From positions 18,964-82,963 of the forward strand of contig PNAJ01000114.1 of NCBI GenBank assembly GCA_003170295.1: a stretch of 64,000 nucleotides of DNA. The letters are read 5' to 3'. The notes below the pieces were generated by a model. The model was not told the DNA's origin and did no database searches. It saw only the letters and a list, made by a program, of their open reading frames with translations. A program made the position numbers and the translations under genes. Of this stretch, positions 33,181 to 41,356 are shown piece by piece; position 1 is the first letter of the stretch, and each line of letters starts with the position of its first letter. Source of the DNA: Bryobacterales bacterium (lineage in GTDB: Bacteria; Acidobacteriota; Terriglobia; Bryobacterales; Bryobacteraceae).

Positions 33181-34305
33181 ATGATTCCCGAGCGGCGGCG
33201 CCAGTTCAACGAAAGCTATACGCCGGAGCGCTACCAGCGCTTCCTAAAAATGCTCGACGACGGCTGCGGGACACACATCAAATTCCGCAACTGCGAAACG
33301 CCGTGCTTCTTTCCACGTCCTTTGATCGAGCGTATGGAACGCGACGGGCGCGAGCTGATTCAGCAGTTGATGACGCCGGAGTATCTGAAGCGCAGCGCTG
33401 AAACGATTCCCGCCGCGTATCGCGTCGCGAACGAAGACCCGCGACCGCTGTTCATTCAAGTCGATTTCGGATTGACAGAATCGCTCGAACCGAAGCTGGT
33501 CGAGATCCAGGCGTTCCCTTCGCTATATGCGTATCAGCCTTTTCTGCAGCGCGCCTATCGCGATGCCTACGATATGCATCTGGAGTTAGATCCCTCCTTT
33601 GAGGCCGAATTCCGCCGCGCCGTCGTTGGTAACCACGATCCTCGAAATGTAGTGCTCCTCGAGATCGATCCGCTGCAGCAGAAGACTCTACCCGATTTTT
33701 TGCTGACTGAAAAGATGCTCGGCATCAAGGCCGTTTGCATCACTAAGATCGAGAAGCGCGGCAACCGGCTCTTTCATAACAACGTGCCCATCGAGCGGAT
33801 TTACAATCGCGTGATAGTCGACGAACTGCAGCGGAACAATATCCAGCAGCCGTTCGATTACCGCGACGATTTGCACGTCGAATGGGCCGGTCATCCGAAC
33901 TGGTATTTCCGCATCAGCAAATTTTCGCTTCCGTTTCTAAAGCATCCTTCTGTTCCGCAAACTCGCTTTCTAAGCGAAGGCGTGCCGGACGATCTGGAGA
34001 ACTGGGTCTTGAAGCCCTTATATTCTTTTGCGGGATTAGGCGTCGTTATAGGGCCAACCCACGAAGACATCGCCCGCGTCGCGAATCCCAGCGAATACAT
34101 TCTGCAGGAGCGCGTTAACTTCGCCTCTCTCATCGACACTCCACATGGCGCCACGAAAGCCGAGATCCGGATGATGTACATATGGCTTGATACACTTCGT
34201 GCCGTCACAACCATCATTCGCATGGGACGCGGCAAGATGATGGGCGTCGATCATAATCGCGATTTGGAATGGGTCGGCGCGTCTTCCGCGTTTATTATTC
34301 CGTGA
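33181..34305 (+). CDS. ATP-grasp-like ligase, divergent
   Basis: A protein of 374 residues; ATG 33181 directly follows the peptidase TAG. RKRSAETIP and FIQVDFGLTESLEPKLVEIQAFPSLYAYQP near the N-terminal third, ERIYNRVIVDEL in the middle and ENWVLKPLYSFAGLGVVIGPT toward the C-terminus, then KAEIRMMYIW, resemble the ATP-binding lid and metal site of ATP-grasp enzymes of the glutathionylspermidine-synthase or circularly permuted kind. The K-P-x-x-x-F-A-G-x-G segment would bind ATP and the E-x-R-x-M metal. It is probably a second amide-forming enzyme of the pathway. I am sure about the operon membership, less about the family. Confidence 0.7.
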   Translation: MIPERRRQFNESYTPERYQRFLKMLDDGCGTHIKFRNCETPCFFPRPLIERMERDGRELIQQLMTPEYLKRSAETIPAAYRVANEDPRPLFIQVDFGLTESLEPKLVEIQAFPSLYAYQPFLQRAYRDAYDMHLELDPSFEAEFRRAVVGNHDPRNVVLLEIDPLQQKTLPDFLLTEKMLGIKAVCITKIEKRGNRLFHNNVPIERIYNRVIVDELQRNNIQQPFDYRDDLHVEWAGHPNWYFRISKFSLPFLKHPSVPQTRFLSEGVPDDLENWVLKPLYSFAGLGVVIGPTHEDIARVANPSEYILQERVNFASLIDTPHGATKAEIRMMYIWLDTLRAVTTIIRMGRGKMMGVDHNRDLEWVGASSAFIIP

Positions 34306-34357
34306 CCGTAACTTTCCGTCCGCAAGGATCGATTATTGTGTAAGGAAGGTAATCGCC

Positions 34358-35017
34358 TTGAAGCAAATCGAGTCGAAGCATCCGGCCGCCATTCGCTGGT
34401 TTCACTGGATCAACTTTCCGTTGCTCAGCATTATGATCTGGAGCGGACTGCTCATCTATTGGGCCAACGACGTTTATAAAATCGGGTGGGGCAACACGAC
34501 CCCTTTTCATTTCTTCCCGCAAGGATTTTACGACGCGCTCGGCATCGGCTCACGGCTTTCGGAAGGGATGGCGTGGCATTTCTTGTTTATGTGGCTGTTC
34601 GCCCTCAACGGTGTGTGCTACGTCCTATACACGATTTTTTCGGGCGACTGGCGCTACCTGGTTCCGAATCGCACCACGCTTCGGGAAGCCATCCAGGTGG
34701 TGCTGCACGATTTGCATTTGAGCAAGGCTCCACTGCCGCGTCAAAAATTCAATGGTGCCCAGAAGATTGCTTATTCGAGCATCATCGTGATGGGTTTCGG
34801 TTCGCTGGTCACCGGCCTTGCGATTTGGAAGCCGGTGCAGTTCGGCGGGCTGACCGCGATGTTGGGCGGATATGCCGCGGCGCGCGTGGAACACTTCCTT
34901 CTCACCATCGGTTATGTACTCTTCTTCGTGATTCACTTATCGCAGGTGATTCTCGCGGGATGGAATAACTTTCGTGCGATGGTCACAGGATTTGAGGTGG
35001 TAAATGAAGGCGACTGA
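34358..35017 (+). CDS. Cytochrome b561-domain membrane protein
   Basis: A protein of 219 residues from TTG 34358, chosen for the AAGGAAGG ribosome-binding site eight bases upstream. There are four to five hydrophobic segments with His residues at heme-ligand positions: HPAAIRWFHW in helix 1, GMAWHFLFMW in helix 2, ARVEHFLLTIGY and FFVIHLSQVI in the last two. It would carry two b hemes and move electrons between the quinone pool and the periplasmic molybdoenzyme encoded next. The 14-base overlap with that gene supports a complex. The arrangement is like MsrPQ, but this subunit is of the b561/Ni-hydrogenase-cytochrome type rather than MsrQ. Confidence 0.9.
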   Translation: MKQIESKHPAAIRWFHWINFPLLSIMIWSGLLIYWANDVYKIGWGNTTPFHFFPQGFYDALGIGSRLSEGMAWHFLFMWLFALNGVCYVLYTIFSGDWRYLVPNRTTLREAIQVVLHDLHLSKAPLPRQKFNGAQKIAYSSIIVMGFGSLVTGLAIWKPVQFGGLTAMLGGYAAARVEHFLLTIGYVLFFVIHLSQVILAGWNNFRAMVTGFEVVNEGD

Positions 35018-35723
35018 CCAGGAGATTTCACGCCGCACCCGGCGCAGCTTTTTGACCGGTGGAATCGCCGCGGCGGCGGGCTTCGGAACTTGGTATTGGA
35101 TTCGCAACAGCTTTGACGACAACGGCATTCCGCGGCCGTTGCGGCGGGCCGAAGAAGCCGACGATGTGTTCTCCCGCGCCTTGTTCAGCGAAACACGACT
35201 CGCGAAAACGTTCGATGCCGCCGACATTGGAGAGGCGCGGGTAAACGGCAAAATCGGACTCGACGGCGAGCCCAATTCGGATTGGAAATTGATAGTTGAG
35301 GGCGCGAGCCCCGTCTCGCTCGATCAGATAAAAGCGCTGCCGAAGGTGGAGCACATCACGCAGTTCAAGTGCATTGAGGGGTGGAACTACATCATGAAGT
35401 GGGGCGGCGCGAGGTTCTCCGATCTCGCCAGAGCGCATGCGCCCAGCGGAGCGATCGAAAAACGCTGGGCCGGCCTGGAAACCCCGGACGGCGAATATTA
35501 CGTCGGTCTGGACCGCGCCTCCGCCATGCACCCGCAAACGCTGCTCGCATACGAGATGAACGGCCTGCCGCTGACGAACGATCACGGCGCGCCGCTGCGG
35601 CTGATGATTCCCGTGAAATATGGAATCAAGAACCTGAAGCGGATCGGCAAGATTACGTTTAGTGATTCGCGTCCGCGCGATTACTGGGCGGAGAATGGGT
35701 ATGATTACGACTCGGGTTTTTGA
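35004..35723 (+). CDS. Tat-exported molybdopterin oxidoreductase (sulfite oxidase/MsrP type)
   Basis: A protein of 239 residues. SRRTRRSFLTGGIAAAAGFG is a twin-arginine signal. FKCIEGWNY carries Cys123, the expected molybdenum ligand; VGLDRASAMHPQTLLAYEMNGLPL and GAPLRLMIPVKYGIKNLK complete the SUOX fold. MsrP/YedY reduces methionine sulfoxides in the periplasm; other relatives oxidise sulfite. It lacks the long C-terminal dimer domain of sulfite oxidase, so it is nearer to YedY in size, though shorter (YedY is about 330). It works with the cytochrome b561 protein encoded upstream. Which direction electrons flow cannot be read. Confidence 0.9.
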   Translation: MKATDQEISRRTRRSFLTGGIAAAAGFGTWYWIRNSFDDNGIPRPLRRAEEADDVFSRALFSETRLAKTFDAADIGEARVNGKIGLDGEPNSDWKLIVEGASPVSLDQIKALPKVEHITQFKCIEGWNYIMKWGGARFSDLARAHAPSGAIEKRWAGLETPDGEYYVGLDRASAMHPQTLLAYEMNGLPLTNDHGAPLRLMIPVKYGIKNLKRIGKITFSDSRPRDYWAENGYDYDSGF

Positions 35724-35744
35724 AAGCTGAGTTACAATTTAATC

Positions 35745-35999
35745 GTGGAACTGACGCCAGAGCAGAAGCAATTGGTGGAACTCGCAACGAGGGTCCCCGT
35801 CGCGGATATCCGGACTGCCAAGCGGGTGCTGGAGGCGTTGATTGTCGATCCTTTTTGGCTCGCTCTCGAGTCGGCGCCGTACGACAATGAAGAAGTAACC
35901 AAAGAGGATGAAGCCGCCCTTGCGAAAGCTGACGCGGAGTTCGCTCGAGGCGAAACAACTCCCCACGAAGAAATCCTGCGTGAGTTCGGAATCGAGTGA
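35745..35999 (+). CDS. Probable antitoxin of a RelBE/ParDE-type pair
   Basis: A protein of 84 residues from GTG 35745 (VELTPEQKQLVELA). It is mostly helical and acidic (theoretical shape, no clear ribbon-helix-helix motif) and ends in TPHEEILREFGIE, a C-terminal segment common in antitoxins that wrap their toxin. The GTGA overlap with the following toxin-like gene and the typical antitoxin-first order are the main support. It should bind and neutralise the toxin and repress the operon. Confidence 0.75.
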   Translation: MELTPEQKQLVELATRVPVADIRTAKRVLEALIVDPFWLALESAPYDNEEVTKEDEAALAKADAEFARGETTPHEEILREFGIE

Positions 36000-36253
36000 A
36001 AAGATTTGTCCGCTGGTCGTCGGCGGCGAAGATTCAACTTCGCGCACTGGATAAAAAAACTGCGCTCGAAATTCTGCACGCAATCGACCGCTACATGGTT
36101 GATGGTGAAGGCGACATCAAGCAGTTATCCGCACCTTTGAGTGGCATGCGGCTTCGCGTGGGTGAATGGCGAGTCCTTTTCAGGCCGTTGAAAGGTGAGA
36201 GCGCAATCGTGATTTCGAGAGTAGCGCACCGCAGCGTGGCTTATCGCTGTTAA
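35996..36253 (+). CDS. RelE/ParE-type toxin
   Basis: A protein of 85 residues from GTG 35996. The pattern VRWSSAAKIQLRALDKKTALEILHAIDRYMVDGEGDIKQL, GMRLRVGEWRVLFRPLKGESAIVI, then HRSVAYR is that of RelE/ParE toxins: N-terminal helices, then the beta-sheet with the conserved R-x-R-x-G-x-W-R-V-x-F strand and a C-terminal basic/aromatic end. RelE members cut mRNA in the ribosomal A site, ParE members poison gyrase; basic residues in the sheet favour RelE. Convergent with the permease gene, 13 bases away. Confidence 0.88.
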   Translation: MKRFVRWSSAAKIQLRALDKKTALEILHAIDRYMVDGEGDIKQLSAPLSGMRLRVGEWRVLFRPLKGESAIVISRVAHRSVAYRC

Positions 36254-36266
36254 CAAAATCCGCCGC

Positions 36267-37757
36267 CTAAACCCGCGCCGTGCGATGCCGGCTGTACGTA
36301 AAATACACTGCAAGCCCAATCGCGAGCCACACGAAAAATCGGATCCACGTGATCAGCGGCAGTCCCATCATCAGGATCGCGCAGCAGATGATCGATAGGA
36401 TCGGCACCAGCGGGACCAACGGCACTCGGAAGCTGCGCGCGCGTTCCGGTTGCTTCTTGCGCAATACGATTACACCAGCCGACACCACCACGAACGCGAA
36501 CAGCGTGCCGATGTTCGACAACTCGGCGAAGGTGTCGATATCCCACAAGCCCGCAGGCACGCCGACAACGAATCCGGCGATCCAGGTCGAGATGTGCGGC
36601 GTCTGATAAATGTGATGGACTTTCGAAAATAATCCCGGCAGCAGCTTGTCGCGCGACATCGCGAACCAGATGCGCGCCTGCCCGTATTGATAAACCAGCA
36701 AGGACGAGATCATGCCGGTGAGCGCACCGGCCGTGACGATCACGCGCAGACGATTGTAGCCGAGAGTCTTGAGAGCGACCGCAACCGGCGAATCCGGGTC
36801 CAGCGTTTTCCAGTTGGCGATGCCGGTGAGGACCACGGCGACTCCTCCATAAAGGATGGTGCAGACGATTAGCGTCGCGATGATGCCGAAGGGCAGATCG
36901 CGTTGCGGGCGTTTGCATTCCTCCGCGGCGGTCGAGATGGAGTCAAAGCCGATATAGGTGAAGAACACGATCGACGCGCCGGTGAGGATGCCCGAGAATC
37001 CGTTGGGCGCGTATGGATGAAAGTTGCGCATGTCGACCGCCTTCGCGGCGCCGATGCAGAAGAACAGAATTGCCGCGATCTTGATTACCACCATTACGGT
37101 GTTCGCGTTCGCGCTTTCACGCACGCCGCGCACCAGCACCCAGGTGACAGCCATGGTGATCAGCAACGCGGGGATGTTGAAAATACCGCCAGGCTGGCCG
37201 GTTGCGGGGAACATCGGATAGGCAATCGCGGGCGGCAGATGGAATCCGAGTACGTTATCGCCGAGGTCCTGCAAATATGCCGAGAATCCCACCGCCACCG
37301 ACATGTTCGATACGGCGTATTCGAGAATTAAATCCCAGCCGATGATCCACGCGATAATTTCGCCCAGAATCGCGTAAGCGTAGGTGTACGCGCTGCCCGC
37401 GATGGGAATCATCGAGGCGAGCTCGGCGTAGCAGAGGCCCGCGAACAGGCAGGCAATCGCTACCATTAGAAATGAAATCGTGATGGCGGGCCCCGCGCCC
37501 GGACGCCCCATGGTGGATGCGGCGTGGCCTCCGGACGTGATCAGGTCGAGCACCGTTGCGTGCAGCAACGATTCGACCTTCTCGATTTTGCCCGCCGCCG
37601 CTGTGCCGGTTACCGTGAAAATACCGGAGCCAATCACCGCGCCGACCCCCAGGAACGCAAGACTCCACGGCCCCAGCGTCTTCCGCAGTTGCCTCTGTGG
37701 CTCCTGGGAAGACGCGATCAGATCGTCGATGCTCTTGGTGCGGAAGAGGGTCGACAT
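36267..37757 (-). CDS. Cationic amino-acid transporter-type APC permease
   Basis: A protein of 496 residues with about 12 helices. TLGPWSLAFLGVGAVIGSGIFTVTG is the helix-1 motif with the CAT-type lead; CYAELASMIPIAGSAYTYAYAILGE, FDSISTAAEECKRPQRDLPFGI and RIWFAMSRDKLLPGLFSKVH are hallmarks of the cationic amino-acid transporter/YfnA branch. An unusual insert of about 40 residues with a His-Ala-Thr-Val stretch lies between helices 1 and 2 (KIEKVESLLHATVLDLITSG). It should import neutral or basic amino acids by proton symport across the inner membrane. It lies 12 bases downstream of the small basic protein gene and may be cotranscribed with it and the helicase. Confidence 0.92.
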   Translation of the reverse strand: MSTLFRTKSIDDLIASSQEPQRQLRKTLGPWSLAFLGVGAVIGSGIFTVTGTAAAGKIEKVESLLHATVLDLITSGGHAASTMGRPGAGPAITISFLMVAIACLFAGLCYAELASMIPIAGSAYTYAYAILGEIIAWIIGWDLILEYAVSNMSVAVGFSAYLQDLGDNVLGFHLPPAIAYPMFPATGQPGGIFNIPALLITMAVTWVLVRGVRESANANTVMVVIKIAAILFFCIGAAKAVDMRNFHPYAPNGFSGILTGASIVFFTYIGFDSISTAAEECKRPQRDLPFGIIATLIVCTILYGGVAVVLTGIANWKTLDPDSPVAVALKTLGYNRLRVIVTAGALTGMISSLLVYQYGQARIWFAMSRDKLLPGLFSKVHHIYQTPHISTWIAGFVVGVPAGLWDIDTFAELSNIGTLFAFVVVSAGVIVLRKKQPERARSFRVPLVPLVPILSIICCAILMMGLPLITWIRFFVWLAIGLAVYFTYSRHRTARV

Positions 37758-37769
37758 ACCAGGCGGTCG

Positions 37770-37928
37770 TTAACGCTTGCGTTGGCCCTTGACGATCTTC
37801 TTCACTTTTCGTTTTTGGGAGCCGCGGTCTACGTCGTTGGCTCGCTTCGCCTTCGGCGCGGCCTTCTTGCGCGCGGCGCGCTTCAGCTTCTTGCGTTCGT
37901 CTTTATCGGTAATTTTCTTAGTATTCAT
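37770..37928 (-). CDS. Small highly basic protein (52 residues)
   Basis: MNTKKITDKDERKKLKRA begins a 52-residue protein in which about half the residues are Lys or Arg; it ends KKIVKGQRKR. The ATG overlaps the stop of the helicase gene as ATGA, so it is translated by coupling, and its stop lies 12 bases before the permease start. The composition suggests binding to RNA, DNA or the ribosome, like small ribosomal or nucleoid proteins, but I recognise no family. It could also be a disordered regulatory partner of the helicase. It has no Cys or aromatic residues. A random frame of this composition without stop is unlikely in 60 % GC DNA but not impossible. Confidence 0.65.
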   Translation of the reverse strand: MNTKKITDKDERKKLKRAARKKAAPKAKRANDVDRGSQKRKVKKIVKGQRKR

Positions 37929-40249
37929 TCAATCTTGATCCCTGCAAATTTTGCGATCAGTTTCTTCAATCCGTAGGACGGAAAATTCACGGTCACTTTC
38001 GTGTCCTCGCCCGAGCCTTCGACGCGCAACACGGTACCGCGGCCATACTTGGCGTGCTCGATTACCGAGCCTGGCCCAAACTTTTTTGCCGCTTTCTTCA
38101 CCGGCGCGGGCGTACTTTGTACGACGGGCGCAGGCTTCGGAGCCGCCCCTGAAATCCCTTGCGGAACCGGCATCCCCTTCTCGGAAAAGAACTGCTTAAT
38201 ATTCTCAACCGAGTTGTAAGTCTTCCCAGTATAAAGGTTTCGGCGAGCGGTTTCGCGGACCTCGTGGCGCTCGGCATAGAGGTCGATGCCTTGAATCGAG
38301 CGGACGCTTTCGATCAGCCCGGGCGGAACTTCCTTGAGGAACCGCGAGCGGATCGACGGCTCGGGCTGCCCTCCTCCGAAGCGGCGGCGGTAGCGTGCCC
38401 AGGTGAGGTGCAGTTTTTTTTCGGCGCGCGTCATGCCGACGTAACACAGGCGGCGCTCTTCTTCCATGGCGCTTTCGGTGTTAAGAGACCGGCTGTGCGG
38501 GAACAAACCTTCTTCGAGGCCCGCGATGAACACCACTGGAAATTCGAGGCCTTTCGCATTGTGCATGGTGAGCAGCGAGACCGCGGCGCGTCCGTCGTTT
38601 GAATCGGCGTCGGCGACCAGCGCCGCGTGATCCAAAAAATCGCGAATGCTTTCGCCGCGCTCGCCCGCATCGACGGCGGCATTGAGCAGTTCGTCGAGGT
38701 TGGCAAGGCGCGTTTTCGCTTCCTCAGTATTCTCCTCCTCCAGCATTTTGCGATAGCCGGTGCGATCCATCACATCGCGCAGAGAATCGGCGATCGATCG
38801 GGACTCGACCTGCGAGGCGAGTTCCGCGATCATGCGATGGAATGCCGATAACGCGGCTTCGGCGCGTCCCGGAAAAACTCGCTCTTCGAGCATCTGCCCG
38901 AGCGCGGACCACAGCGCCAAGTTGCGCTGCGACGCATACAGTTCCACTTGTTCCATCGTGGTCCGGCCGATGCCGCGGGCGGGCGTATTCACAACGCGAA
39001 GCAGGCTGATGGAATCGTGAGGGCTCACCAGCACTTTCAGATACGCCAGGATGTCCTTCACTTCGGCGCGCTGGTAAAAACTGAATCCTCCGACGACGAT
39101 GTATTTTCGTCCGTAGCGGCGCAGCGCTTCTTCAATTTGGCGCGACTGAGAATTCGTCCGATAGAGAATTGCAACGCGATCCTTCGGATTATCTCGGAGA
39201 GACGCCTCGACTTTGTCGGCGATCCATAGCGCTTCGTTTTCCGAATCGGGAGCTTCGTACAAAGAAATTTTCTGACCCGCTTCGGCTTCGGTCCAGAGCC
39301 ACTTTCTGATGCGCTCGATGTTATTCGCCACCACCGCGCTGGCGGCTTCGAGAATATTCTTGGTGGAGCGGTAATTCTGCTCCAGCCGAATGGTTACCGC
39401 GCCGGGAAAATCGCGCTCGAAGTCGAGAATGTTGCGGATGTTCGCGCCGCGCCAGCCGTAGATGGATTGATCCTCGTCACCTACAACTGCGATGTTGCCG
39501 CGCTCGGCCGATAGCAGGCGCATGAGTTCGTATTGGCTCCGATTGGTGTCCTGATATTCGTCCACCATCAGGAATTCGTACCTTCGGTTCAGCTTCTCTC
39601 GCGTCGGTTGATCGTGCTGCAAAAGCCGCACGCCTTCGAGCAGCAGGTCGTCGAAATCGAGCGCATTCGATTCGCGCAGCTTTGCCTGATAGCGTTCGTA
39701 GACGACGGCGAAACGCTTCGAAATGGGATCGGCGGCATCGCGTTCCAGTTCCTCGGGAGTCCGCTTCTGGCTTTTCGCATTGCTGATTCTGGAAAGGGCC
39801 GCGCGGTACGCCATGAATTTGTCGTCGAGACCCAGCGATTTATAGACGCCTTTCAGGAGGCTGATCTGATCGTCGTCGTCGTAAATCGTGAAACGAGTCG
39901 TAAAGCCGGGGCGAATCTGGGCCAGCGGAGCGCCTTCCCGGCGGAGCAATCGGACGCAAAAGGAGTGAAATGTGGCAACGGTCGGCAGGGCGGCATTACC
40001 AATTCCGGATGTGCTAATTCCCGCGACCAACGACTGAACTCGATCTCGCATTTCTCCGGCGGCTTTATTGGTGAACGTGACGGCAAGAATCGCCCAGCCG
40101 GGCACTTGATGAGCGCTCATCAGATGGGCGATCCGGTGCGTGATGACGCGGGTTTTGCCGCTTCCCGCCCCGGCAAGGACGAGAAGAGGGCCCTCGGCAT
40201 GCTCCACCGCCTCCCTTTGGCGGGGATTCAGGCCTGCAAGAAAATCCAT
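37925..40249 (-). CDS. pcrA: PcrA/UvrD-type DNA helicase
   Basis: A protein of 774 residues, superfamily 1A. LNPRQREAVEHAEGPLLVLAGAGSGKTRVITHR gives Q-motif and Walker A; MVDEYQDTN is motif II (DEYQ), VVGDEDQSIYGWRGA motif III, RLEQNYRSTKNIL motif IV, LLTMHNAKGLEFPVVF motif V, and EERRLCYVGMTRAEKKL motif VI. The C-terminus (FGPGSVIEHAKYGRGTVLRVEG...KLIAKFAGIKI) is the Tudor-like PcrA tail that binds RNA polymerase. It unwinds DNA 3' to 5' in nucleotide-excision repair and replication restart. Starts with ATG 40249; downstream gene coupled by ATGA. I use pcrA because of the tail; uvrD would serve equally. Confidence 0.95.
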   Translation of the reverse strand: MDFLAGLNPRQREAVEHAEGPLLVLAGAGSGKTRVITHRIAHLMSAHQVPGWAILAVTFTNKAAGEMRDRVQSLVAGISTSGIGNAALPTVATFHSFCVRLLRREGAPLAQIRPGFTTRFTIYDDDDQISLLKGVYKSLGLDDKFMAYRAALSRISNAKSQKRTPEELERDAADPISKRFAVVYERYQAKLRESNALDFDDLLLEGVRLLQHDQPTREKLNRRYEFLMVDEYQDTNRSQYELMRLLSAERGNIAVVGDEDQSIYGWRGANIRNILDFERDFPGAVTIRLEQNYRSTKNILEAASAVVANNIERIRKWLWTEAEAGQKISLYEAPDSENEALWIADKVEASLRDNPKDRVAILYRTNSQSRQIEEALRRYGRKYIVVGGFSFYQRAEVKDILAYLKVLVSPHDSISLLRVVNTPARGIGRTTMEQVELYASQRNLALWSALGQMLEERVFPGRAEAALSAFHRMIAELASQVESRSIADSLRDVMDRTGYRKMLEEENTEEAKTRLANLDELLNAAVDAGERGESIRDFLDHAALVADADSNDGRAAVSLLTMHNAKGLEFPVVFIAGLEEGLFPHSRSLNTESAMEEERRLCYVGMTRAEKKLHLTWARYRRRFGGGQPEPSIRSRFLKEVPPGLIESVRSIQGIDLYAERHEVRETARRNLYTGKTYNSVENIKQFFSEKGMPVPQGISGAAPKPAPVVQSTPAPVKKAAKKFGPGSVIEHAKYGRGTVLRVEGSGEDTKVTVNFPSYGLKKLIAKFAGIKIE

Positions 40250-40328
40250 GGATCTTTTATTTTAGCACGTCCCCATAATGCTCTCATTCTGAAGAACTTA
40301 TTTTAAGTGTCCTTCAGGCGCCCACAGC

Positions 40329-40370
40329 CAATACCCGCAAACGTGGGTATTGTCCAGTGCGTACTAGTAC
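40329..40370. promoter_or_regulatory. Hairpin and perfect palindrome before a small gene
   Basis: CAATACCC-gcaaacgt-GGGTATTG (40329-40352) is a perfect eight-base stem; eight bases later GTACTAGTAC (40361-40370) is a perfect palindrome, ending six bases before ATG 40376. They could be a hairpin in the leader and an operator for the small gene downstream. Function unknown. Confidence 0.45.
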
Positions 40371-40375
40371 TGTAA

Positions 40376-40582
40376 ATGTTAGTAGCAATGACTCGCTATT
40401 CCCCGGAAAAGCTTGGTGCTATCCAGGCGCGGCTAGCGTACCTCCAGCTCCGGAAGATCGCTCTCGACGAACTTATTCTGAGTATGGAGCGCTACAGCGT
40501 ATACGAACTTCCCCCCGCCCGGAAACCACGCCGTGAGCAGTCACGCCAGGCGCGGACCCCCCATTTTGCGGGTGCAGCCTGA
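40376..40582 (+). CDS. Small protein of unknown function (64-68 residues)
   Basis: The frame reads MLVAMTRYSPEKLGAIQARL; ATG 40388 (MTRYSPEK) is as likely a start. The first 45 residues look like a helical hairpin with regular hydrophobic spacing (LAYLQLRKIALDELILSMERYSVYEL); the last 20 are Arg-rich and loose. It stands alone between the divergent helicase gene and the ECF sigma gene and is preceded by an inverted repeat and a palindrome. I recognise no domain. The helix pattern suggests a true protein rather than a chance frame, but this is uncertain. Confidence 0.5.
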   Translation: MLVAMTRYSPEKLGAIQARLAYLQLRKIALDELILSMERYSVYELPPARKPRREQSRQARTPHFAGAA

Positions 40583-40730
40583 CTGGCTTGGTGACAAGAA
40601 GGGATCGTTCGTCCTCGCCTTTTGTTGTAACCTAACAGAGAGCCGGTGCGCCTTTTTTATTGGACAGATTGGGATTTGACTACCGCGAAAGAGCCTGTCG
40701 GCGAGGCGGGCGGTAGCGGTTTGGTTGAAC

Positions 40731-41342
40731 ATGTTGGTTGAATTCGAGCTCATCGAACGGGCTCGGAGCGGCGACGACAGCGCGTTCAATCAGGTGGTGC
40801 AAGCGTACCGGAAGCGGATTCTGGGGACGATTTCCCGCACCATCGGCAGGCCCGAGGATGTCGAGGATGTGGGGCAGGAAGTTTTTCTACGGTTGTATTA
40901 TTCGCTCGACCAGTTGCGAACGCCGGAAGTTTTTGAACCGTGGCTGTACCGGTTGACGGTGAATGCCGCGTATGACTATTTGAGGCGGCAGCGCCGGCGG
41001 CAGGAAAGCCGGATGTCGGACCTGAGCGAGCAGCAGGTGATGATGGCGGACGCCGCGGCGGGCACGAAAAGCCGCGATGAGGAGCAGCGCCGTACCAAGG
41101 TGCGGGAGCTGGCGCAATCGCTTCTAGGGCAGGTTTCCGAGGAAGACCGGATTCTGCTGACGTTAAAAGAAGTAGAAGGTCTGTCGCTGAAGGAACTTGA
41201 GAAGGTTTATCGGGTTAATGAAAATGCCCTGAAAGTGCGGCTGTTCCGGGCGCGGCAGAGGGTGCTGAAGGCATTCGAGGCGCAGGAGAATAAAGAGGCG
41301 GCGTCTAAAGCTGGCCGGGGTAGTGCCGATGACTCAGTGTAA
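40731..41342 (+). CDS. ECF sigma factor (RpoE-like)
   Basis: A protein of 203 residues from ATG 40731. Region 2 at about 5-90: ARSGDDSAFNQVVQAYRKRILG, EDVEDVGQEVFLRLYYSLDQL (core-binding helix 2.1-2.2) and FEPWLYRLTVNAAYDYLRRQRRR (2.4, -10 recognition). Region 4 at about 130-185: QVSEEDRILLTLKEVEGLSLKELEKVYRVNENALKVRLFRARQRVLKAF, with the helix-turn-helix for the -35 box. It directs RNA polymerase to an envelope-stress or metal regulon. The next two genes encode a membrane anti-sigma candidate and a CpxP-like protein, the usual setup. The spacer with an asparagine-Ala-rich acidic part (SDLSEQQVMMADAAAGTKS) is ordinary. Confidence 0.93.
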   Translation: MLVEFELIERARSGDDSAFNQVVQAYRKRILGTISRTIGRPEDVEDVGQEVFLRLYYSLDQLRTPEVFEPWLYRLTVNAAYDYLRRQRRRQESRMSDLSEQQVMMADAAAGTKSRDEEQRRTKVRELAQSLLGQVSEEDRILLTLKEVEGLSLKELEKVYRVNENALKVRLFRARQRVLKAFEAQENKEAASKAGRGSADDSV

Positions 41343-41356
41343 GGTGGAGGTATAGA

